This document shows positions 6,578 to 11,210 of a DNA stretch of 11,210 bases, in pieces. Below the pieces are notes generated by a model that saw only the letters and a list, made by a program, of their open reading frames with translations, was not told the origin of the DNA and did not search any database. Source of the DNA: JBBQWR01 sp038210495 (GTDB lineage: Bacteria > Planctomycetota > Planctomycetia > Pirellulales > DATAWG01); the NCBI GenBank assembly GCA_038210495.1, contig JBBQWR010000080.1, positions 1 through 11,210 on the forward strand, written 5' to 3'. The position numbers and the translations under genes were made by a program. Position 1 is the first letter of the stretch, and each line of letters opens with the position of its first letter.

Positions 6578-7594
6578 CTAGCCGATTCCGCGGCGGCGGG
6601 CCGCTTTTCTTCCGGTCGCGATGGCTAGGCAGCCGATTCCCACTGCCGCGAGGGCTATCGTTCCCGGCTCCGGCACGAGATCGTAGCCGATCACATCCAG
6701 CGCCCTGAGCTCCGCGCCCAACGTCGGCTGGCGGTTCGGGAAAATGAAGGCGTCTTGCACGCGAGTCGGCGGCGTGGGACCCGCATTGCCGGTCCCATTG
6801 CCGCTCCACCAATCGCCGTAATCGCCGCCGGCGTTGTTGCCTTGATTGAAGCGGACCAGATCCGTGGCGCCGCCATCGATCGAGAAATAGGCGTCGTCGC
6901 CAGTCGTGACGTAGCTGCGAGCGCCGCCTGATGTGAAACGAAATAGGTCTTCCGGTAGCGGATCGTTGCCGCTTAGGCCGCTGGAAAGCGCGGAGCCCAG
7001 ACCCAGGATTTCATCCACCTCGTGCTCGACCACGGCCAACAGATTATACTGGCCCGTTGTGCCGGAACTGCCGACGTCGGTGACGTGCGTGTTCAACGAA
7101 ATAATCCCGTCGACGCCCCCCGATAGCCCGGAATTCAAGCCGTTGATGCCGATCGCCCGCAGATTGGCCGTCTTTAAATTGATTGACGAGTTGCCATTGA
7201 TCGGGTTGGTGGCGCCGGGCGGCAAGTGAGCCAAAGCGGTGGTGTCATCGCTCGTTTTTTTGTCCGCCGTCAGGGTCGTGATGAACTGCGAGTAGGGAAT
7301 GTTGTAGTACCAATAACTGCTCGATCCCAAGCCCGTGGTCATTTCTTGAAAACGGATAGGCACGTTGATGGGATCGGAAAACTTGGCCTCGTAGTTGGCG
7401 ATAGCTTGGTTGATGACGGCCTTGATGGCCGTCGAGTTGGAGTCGGTATTGAGATTGGCCCCATAGGTCGGCGTGATAATGAGGCCTGCGGTGGCCCGAG
7501 CGACCCAAAGAATCAGGCACGCGAGAAACGATGACGCCGGAAGCGCGCAGCGACATGTGCGTCGATAGAGTAATCGGCTCCGAGTGAAATTCAT
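6578..7594 (-). CDS. Secreted metalloprotease-like protein with PEP-CTERM sorting signal (HEXXE motif)
   Basis: From the ATG at 7594 the protein has 338 residues; a TTG at 7651 would add 19 residues that break the signal peptide. The N-terminus is a signal peptide: basic RRTCR, hydrophobic SSFLACLILWVA, then ARATA and cleavage. The mature part is rich in Gly, Ser, Asn and Thr. A zincin-like motif EHEVDEILGLG (190-200) is present as HEXXE rather than HEXXH; related PEP-CTERM-associated metalloproteases carry HEI(D/T)E variants, so it may still bind metal. LRALDVIGYDL (296-306) is a typical motif just before the C-terminal signal. The end is a full PEP-CTERM anchor: VPEPGT (307-312), a hydrophobic stretch (313-328) and RKAARRR. 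Such proteins are exported, processed by exosortase and shed or retained at the envelope; neither exosortase nor partner is in this window. The substrate is unknown. Confidence 0.85.
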   Translation of the reverse strand: MNFTRSRLLYRRTCRCALPASSFLACLILWVARATAGLIITPTYGANLNTDSNSTAIKAVINQAIANYEAKFSDPINVPIRFQEMTTGLGSSSYWYYNIPYSQFITTLTADKKTSDDTTALAHLPPGATNPINGNSSINLKTANLRAIGINGLNSGLSGGVDGIISLNTHVTDVGSSGTTGQYNLLAVVEHEVDEILGLGSALSSGLSGNDPLPEDLFRFTSGGARSYVTTGDDAYFSIDGGATDLVRFNQGNNAGGDYGDWWSGNGTGNAGPTPPTRVQDAFIFPNRQPTLGAELRALDVIGYDLVPEPGTIALAAVGIGCLAIATGRKAARRRGIG

Positions 7595-7728
7595 GAGCGT
7601 TACGAGGGTTAGCCGGGCGATTACCCGACCGGCAATCCAAGCGGTTGCCAAATCCCACCGGCAACCGACTCAGTCAAGTGAAAACGGCCACAAACGGGAA
7701 GAACTTCCCTCACTGGCCGACCCGCCGC

Positions 7729-7790
7729 GGGATTCGCGACACTTTTCACTATACTCGAAGTCCTCGGAAAGGCAACATGTCGCGAATCCC
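7729..7790. repeat. 13-bp perfect inverted repeat with 36-base loop
   Basis: GGGATTCGCGACA (7729-7741) and TGTCGCGAATCCC (7778-7790) are exact reverse complements. The loop holds a good sigma-70-like promoter reading towards the PEP-CTERM gene. The right arm can also pair with GGGGTTCGCG at 7799-7808, giving two mutually exclusive hairpins. It may be a protein-binding dyad around the promoter or a small mobile repeat. Confidence 0.6.
7748..7775 (-). promoter_or_regulatory. Predicted promoter of the PEP-CTERM gene
   Basis: On the minus strand TTGCCT (7775-7770, four of six matches) and TATAGT (7753-7748, five of six) are separated by 16 bases. Transcription would start near 7740, leaving a 5' leader of about 145 bases before the ATG at 7594. 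Both boxes lie inside the loop of the inverted repeat at 7729-7790. Confidence 0.35.
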
Positions 7791-7834
7791 CCTAGGGTGG
7801 GGTTCGCGGCGAAGGGAAGCCCCGAGAAGGCGGA

Positions 7835-8040
7835 AATGACGAATAACGAAACACCCAATGTCTAATCAATGACGAATGCTTTAATTACGAATGACCAAGG
7901 TTTCTAAGTGGCGCTGCGAGCAGCGCTCTGATGTCGAGAAAATGAGACCACATAAAACCGCCGCTCAAAGCCAATTTCAAGCCTTCGTCATTGGTGCTTT
8001 GTCATTCGTCATTGATTAGACATTCGTCATTAGACATTCG
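7835..8040. repeat. ATGACGAAT-type repeat element with 22-bp perfect inverted repeat
   Basis: Units like AATGACGAAT recur forward at 7835-7895 and in reverse complement at 7983-8040. A 22-bp segment at 7857-7878, beginning AATGTCTAATC, is exactly repeated in inverse at 8003-8024. The central part holds a tight hairpin, GCGCTGC-GA-GCAGCGC (7911-7926 region). Repeats translating as MTNDE-like strings are, from general experience, scattered between genes in planctomycetes. Together with the dyad at 7729-7790 and the 64-bp repeat at 8054 it fills most of the 534-bp gap 7595-8128, where I see no gene. Confidence 0.65.
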
Positions 8041-8053
8041 GGCTCATCGCCCC

Positions 8054-8117
8054 TCCGAGGCATCAGCGAGGACGCCGCCAGCCCCGGCCAACCGGCGTAT
8101 TGTCAGCGGTTCTAAGC
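8054..8117 (+). repeat. Dispersed 64-bp repeat, copy A
   Basis: This copy matches the reverse complement of 9972-10035 at about 55 of 64 positions without gaps. The shared core includes GCGAGGACGCC, CCAGCCCCGGCCA and GGCGTATTGT, ending TTCTAAGC. Similarity stops at both ends. It lies 11 bp downstream of the thioredoxin-protease stop codon. Translated forward it gives an ASARTPPAPA-like string, which copy B also gives; this reflects the shared DNA, not a gene. Confidence 0.75.
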
Positions 8118-8128
8118 TTCTTTCTATG

Positions 8129-9706
8129 CTAACGTTGGCCTGTGGCTCTGCTTCCGGGAACTTCGAGCGATGTCAATTGCCGGATCGCCTGCGGCGCCAT
8201 ACTCGCCGAGCGGCCGGCGGCGGCTCGCTGCTCTCCCGTCAATTGTTGCAACAGGTCGGGCGTGGCTTTGTCGATGACGATGATCTCGCTCTTGGCCTGC
8301 CGGTTGCTGGACGACCGTACGATGCAGATCACTTCGGCGCTGCGAGCCTTGTCTCGAAGGTCGGTCAACGTCGCCAATTCGTCGGCCGAGAGCGATCGCG
8401 CGGCGCCAGCGTCGGTCCCGTCGCCGACTGGGGTTGGCGATCCACCGAGCGCGACCGACGGCATTCTTTCCGGCATGGGCGGCAATTCGCTTTGTCCCTC
8501 GGGCGGCGCCGTCGAGTTCGAGTTCGATGTCGATGTCGCCACGGCCAAACGATCGCCGCCCGCTCGATAGACAAACGTCAACCCCGAGCGATCGAGTTCT
8601 TTGTATACCGACGCCAGCGCCGCGAACAAACCTTCGTTGTCCGTCGGATCGGCCGCGTTGCAGACACCGATCACTTGTCCTGCCGCGTTGAACAGTCCGC
8701 CGCCGCTTCGACCCTGTACGGGCTGCCCTGCGACTTGGATATTCGGAGGGCCTTTGAAGCGATCGAGCGAATTGACGCGACTTTCTTGAATCGTCGGATC
8801 TTCGCCGTGGCTACAGCCGATGGTGATGATACGGTCACCCGGGTGAACCTTGCTCGTCTCGGGAGCGACTTGCGCCGGCCGAATCGAATATTTGGTTGCG
8901 AAACTCACGAGCGCCACATCGCGCTCCAGATCGCAACTCACGAGTCGAGCGGGAATTTTTTGCGGGGCGCCGGGACCGAATAGGTCGACCGTGATTTCCC
9001 CTTTTCCGTCGGAATCCCGAAAGATGTGGCCACACGTGAGGACCAGTGCTTCACCCTGCCGAGCGTCGATGATCGTGCCCGAGCCGATCGAGTTGCCCTT
9101 GGAATCGGTGACGCGCAGGCGAGCGCAGGCGGCGATTGACAGTGCCGGGGGTTGCGTGGCCGCGACTGTGTCGAAAGGCGCGGCGGATCCGCCGGCGCCT
9201 CCGTGATCGGCTTGACCGGCGGATTTGCCGGCTGCGGTCGTCGCTAGCGGCGAATCGCTGACGACGCCCGGAAATCCACTGCCGGGGGCAGCCGCTGAAT
9301 TTGAAATAGATCCGGCCGCCATTAAGCCTGCGGAACCTACTGCCGCCGGACCGCGAGAGCGACGCCCGGGAGCCGATGCCACGCTACTATCGGGACTGAA
9401 CCCGGCCCGTTGAAACATCGCCTGCAATGCGCCGACACTGTTCACTCCTTTGATACGCTCGACTTCCTGACCGCGGACGATCAGCACGAAGCAGGGGATA
9501 TTCGAAATCTGAAACTTGGCGGCCAGCGCTCGATCCTGATCGACGTTCACTTGCCGCACGGGATATCCGGCTGCCGAAAGTTGTTGCACGGCGCCGTCCA
9601 TCGAGCGGCAGGGACCGCACCAATCGGCGCGAAAATCGAGCAGCACGACGTCGCCGCCGGTCGATGTGATAGCCAGCAGAAGCGTGGCCAAATGGGCCGT
9701 AAGCAT
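8129..9706 (-). CDS. Exported thioredoxin domain - trypsin-like serine protease fusion
   Basis: The 525-residue protein starts at ATG 9706, fixed by a strong AAGGAGG site six bases upstream; the longer frame starts with TTG at 9739. A short hydrophobic signal (HLATLLLAITS, 5-15) suggests export. Residues 18-101 are a thioredoxin fold with WCGPC (29-33) and cis-proline in SNIPC (P71). A linker rich in Ala, Gly and Ser (102-188) joins it to a chymotrypsin/HtrA-like domain (about 189-380) with a full triad: H227 in TCGHIF, D263 in DLERDVALVSF and S334 in GRSGGGLFN. A low-complexity stretch follows (391-435), then a small domain (436-525) with alternating beta and helix that I do not recognise. 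No PDZ domain is seen. A role in oxidative folding or quality control outside the cytoplasm is inference. It is a single-gene unit flanked by inverted 64-bp repeats. Confidence 0.88.
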   Translation of the reverse strand: MLTAHLATLLLAITSTGGDVVLLDFRADWCGPCRSMDGAVQQLSAAGYPVRQVNVDQDRALAAKFQISNIPCFVLIVRGQEVERIKGVNSVGALQAMFQRAGFSPDSSVASAPGRRSRGPAAVGSAGLMAAGSISNSAAAPGSGFPGVVSDSPLATTAAGKSAGQADHGGAGGSAAPFDTVAATQPPALSIAACARLRVTDSKGNSIGSGTIIDARQGEALVLTCGHIFRDSDGKGEITVDLFGPGAPQKIPARLVSCDLERDVALVSFATKYSIRPAQVAPETSKVHPGDRIITIGCSHGEDPTIQESRVNSLDRFKGPPNIQVAGQPVQGRSGGGLFNAAGQVIGVCNAADPTDNEGLFAALASVYKELDRSGLTFVYRAGGDRLAVATSTSNSNSTAPPEGQSELPPMPERMPSVALGGSPTPVGDGTDAGAARSLSADELATLTDLRDKARSAEVICIVRSSSNRQAKSEIIVIDKATPDLLQQLTGEQRAAAGRSASMAPQAIRQLTSLEVPGSRATGQR

Positions 9707-9712
9707 GGCACC

Positions 9713-9718
9713 CCTCCT
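9713..9718 (-). promoter_or_regulatory. Strong Shine-Dalgarno site of the thioredoxin-protease gene
   Basis: The minus strand reads AGGAGG, six bases before the ATG at 9706-9704. It decides the start against the upstream TTG at 9739 and predicts good translation. Confidence 0.8.
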
Positions 9719-9900
9719 TGGGTGGCGGCGACTCGACAAAACGATCGGGGGCGGGCGGCCAATCGGCCGGGGTCGGGCAGAGTCGCGCTGCGATGACGAA
9801 CAAAAAACGCACGGGAAGGAATCGACGGGGCGGCATCTTTGTCGAGTTGTGAAAATTTTTCAATGCCAGTTCGGCCAATTTCGCTCCGGCGAAGGCATGC

Positions 9901-9928
9901 AGCGTGGCGCGTGAAGCGTGGAGCGTAT
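9901..9928. repeat. Four tandem 7-bp units, consensus AGCGTGG
   Basis: The units are AGCGTGG, CGCGTGA, AGCGTGG and AGCGTAT. They are followed directly by AGGCGCC-type direct repeats (9931-9953). Both lie in the 501-bp gap (9707-10207) between the divergent thioredoxin-protease and tyrA genes. No gene is evident in that gap; an AT-rich GAAAATTTTTC patch at about 9851-9861 is its only other notable feature besides repeat copy B. Confidence 0.5.
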
Positions 9929-9971
9929 GTAGGCGCCCAAGGCGCCAAGGCAAGGACGGCCGGCAAGTGCT

Positions 9972-10035
9972 GCTTAGAAATGCTAACAATACGCCCGGTG
10001 GCCGGGGCTGGAGGCGTCCTCGCCGAAGCCCCGGA
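9972..10035 (-). repeat. Dispersed 64-bp repeat, copy B
   Basis: This is the inverted partner of 8054-8117, about 86 percent identical over 64 bases. It belongs to a larger structured patch: GGTGGCCGG (9997-10005) pairs with CCGGCCACC (10088-10096), and inside it GAAGCCCCGG (10025-10034) pairs with CCGGGGCTTC (10064-10073). This copy therefore sits within a roughly 100-bp two-stem hairpin that copy A does not fully share. Confidence 0.75.
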
Positions 10036-10207
10036 GAGTGGTTTCGACCTCGGGAGTAGGCTACCGGGGCTTCCCTTCGGTCCAGTTCCGGCCACCCGAC
10101 GCTTTCGGCGGACCCTACCGGCGCGGCTGGTCCTGTGGTACAAATTTCGCTGAACCGGCGCAGCCGATTTCCGCGCTCTCCCGCATCCCTTTCACGCCGT
10201 AAACCTC

Positions 10208-11047
10208 GTGTGGAAAACTGTCGCGATCGTTGGCGTCGGTCTAATCGGTGGCTCGATCGGCTTGGCTCTGCGCGAGAGGAAATTGGCTGAAAACGTCATC
10301 GGCATCGGCCGCCGAACGTCGACGTTGCGGAAGGCCCGCGATGTGGGCGCCGTGACCTCGACGACGTTGCGGCTCGAGCAAGGAGTCGCATCGGCCGACT
10401 TGATCGTCGTCGCCACGCCGGTCGATCAAATCGCCGAGAATGTCCGGCAGGCGGTCGCTCACTGCCCGGCCGGGGCGCTGATTACCGATGCGGGGAGCAC
10501 GAAAAGCCAAATCGTGCGAACGCTGCACGAAACGCTTCCGCCGACGACGCGGTTCGTCGGCAGCCATCCGTTGGCAGGCAGCGAAAAGAATGGCCCGGCC
10601 GCCGCCGCCGCAAATTTATTCGAAGGCCGCGTGGTCGTCGTCACTCCGCGACGCAATGGCCCTGGGGACGTCGCCGCGGCCGTGGCCGATTTTTGGTCGG
10701 CCTTGGGCGCGACGGTGTTTCTGATGAGCCCCGAGGCCCACGATGAAGTCATCGCGGCCACGAGCCATTTACCGCACCTAATCGCATCGCTGGTGGCTCA
10801 AGCAACGCCGCGCGAGGACCTCCCGCTAGCCGCGAGCGGATGGCAAGACACGACGCGGATCGCCGCCGGCGATCCCCAGTTGTGGACGCAAATTCTGCTG
10901 GACAATCGCGCGAACGTCTTGAAGGCGCTCGGCCGTTTCGAAAAGTCGCTGGGGCGAGTTCGGACCGCACTAGAACGGGGCGAGTCCAAGCCGCTGGCCA
11001 AACTGCTGACCGAAGCCAAGGCAATTCGCGATGCGCTGCAAACGTAG
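10208..11047 (+). CDS. tyrA: Prephenate (or arogenate) dehydrogenase
   Basis: TyrA oxidatively decarboxylates prephenate (or arogenate) with NAD(P) in tyrosine synthesis, in the cytosol. The 279-residue protein begins at GTG 10208 with WKTVAIVGVGLIGGSIG, a Rossmann nucleotide-binding start, so the start cannot lie much further downstream. Also seen: DAGSTK (94-99), FVGSHPLAGSEKNG (116-129) containing the conserved family histidine (H120), ATSHLPHLIASL (184-195) and DTTRIA (214-219), whose arginine contacts substrate in related enzymes. Helical segments fill residues about 180-279. There is no chorismate mutase or ACT domain, so feedback control by tyrosine through an ACT domain is not expected. 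Prephenate versus arogenate and NAD versus NADP cannot be settled from sequence by eye. No Shine-Dalgarno site is seen. An IS-like sequence begins about 24 bp after the stop. Confidence 0.93.
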   Translation: MWKTVAIVGVGLIGGSIGLALRERKLAENVIGIGRRTSTLRKARDVGAVTSTTLRLEQGVASADLIVVATPVDQIAENVRQAVAHCPAGALITDAGSTKSQIVRTLHETLPPTTRFVGSHPLAGSEKNGPAAAAANLFEGRVVVVTPRRNGPGDVAAAVADFWSALGATVFLMSPEAHDEVIAATSHLPHLIASLVAQATPREDLPLAASGWQDTTRIAAGDPQLWTQILLDNRANVLKALGRFEKSLGRVRTALERGESKPLAKLLTEAKAIRDALQT

Positions 11048-11141
11048 AGAATGGTCGCCCCGAGTCCAGCCAGGGCGTTTGACTGTTCAATTTTACAGGA
11101 CATGCGTAGTATGCCTTTGAGTGTACGGAGTCTCTTTTCAC

Positions 11142-11146
11142 GGAGG
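11142..11146 (+). promoter_or_regulatory. Shine-Dalgarno site of the right-edge gene
   Basis: GGAGG lies seven bases before the TTG at 11154. It is one of only a few clear ribosome-binding sites in the window and supports a TTG start for the partial gene. Confidence 0.55.
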
Positions 11147-11153
11147 TTAAGCT

Positions 11154-11210
11154 TTGAATCCTGCCCCCGCAGGGAGTTTGCTGGAATATCTTCAGCAGAT
11201 TCCCGATCCT
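11154..11210 (+). CDS. N-terminus of a probable ISAs1/DDE family transposase, cut by the right edge
   Basis: Nineteen codons are visible from TTG 11154, encoding MNPAPAGSLLEYLQQIPDP and running off the window. SLLEYLQQIPDP fits the opening (LL-x-x-L-x-x-I/V-PDPR) of the transposase-associated N-terminal domain of ISAs1/H-repeat proteins. A GGAGG site lies seven bases upstream. The next residues, expected to include R after PDP and a catalytic DDE core, are not in view, so the family call rests on a short match. Confidence 0.5.
   Translation, partial: MNPAPAGSLLEYLQQIPDP

Larger units (their letters stand above)
11071..11210 (+). mobile_element. Left end of a probable ISAs1-like insertion sequence, cut by the window
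   Basis: CAGGGCGTTTGACTGTTC begins at 11071, 24 bp after the tyrA stop, and resembles the CAGGG-type termini I associate with this group. A transposase-like reading frame starts 83 bp further in. The exact end is a guess because the other terminus and target duplication are outside the window. Confidence 0.4.

Noticed and set aside
7835..8040. CRISPR array from the repeated ATGACGAAT units
   Set aside because: Units are short, irregularly spaced, occur in both orientations, and no constant-length spacers or cas genes are present.
7991..8983. Long plus-strand open frame of 330 codons
   Set aside because: It runs antisense to the thioredoxin-protease gene, whose WCGPC and GRSGG motifs prove the other strand. 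The arginine-rich, low-order translation is typical of a shadow frame in GC-rich DNA.
1..11210. tRNA, rRNA, riboswitch, phage or defence-system genes
   Set aside because: I looked for conserved tRNA arms, known riboswitch cores before cysI, folD and tyrA, and nuclease, helicase or toxin motifs; none were visible apart from the broken comM and the partial transposase.

Overview
The window most likely comes from a member of the Planctomycetota, probably the Pirellulales. The grounds are a secreted protein ending in a PEP-CTERM sorting signal (VPEPG, hydrophobic stretch, arginine-rich tail), genes mostly lacking Shine-Dalgarno sites, high GC with CG-rich codons, a thioredoxin/trypsin-like protease fusion, and intergenic spaces full of short dispersed repeats. 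This is inference from recognised families; no phylogeny was run.

Layout, left to right. (1) At the left edge a broken comM/yifB gene (minus strand) loses its homology abruptly near base 142, where unrelated lower-GC sequence begins; that sequence may carry the tail of another gene on the plus strand. (2) A four-helix membrane protein of unknown function (plus). (3) A minus-strand cluster pgpA - folD - class I methyltransferase, read in that order: phospholipid synthesis, one-carbon folate metabolism and an uncharacterised methyltransferase. (4) A divergent sulfite reductase hemoprotein gene (plus), separated from pgpA by about 310 bp holding a 96-bp hairpin element and a possible operator/promoter. 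(5) A convergent PEP-CTERM metalloprotease-like gene with an HEVDE zinc site (minus). (6) A 534-bp repeat-rich spacer. (7) An exported thioredoxin-trypsin-like protease fusion (minus), flanked by two inverted copies of a 64-bp repeat. (8) tyrA, prephenate dehydrogenase (plus). (9) At the right edge, the start of an ISAs1-like transposase gene with a plausible IS end just after tyrA.

Functionally this is mostly core metabolism (sulfite to sulfide, folate one-carbon units, phosphatidylglycerol, tyrosine) interleaved with two lineage-typical exported proteins. No defence system, CRISPR array, tRNA or rRNA is visible. The points that deserve attention are the comM break, the thioredoxin-protease fusion between inverted repeats, the HEXXE metalloprotease, and at least six kinds of short repeat in about 11 kb.
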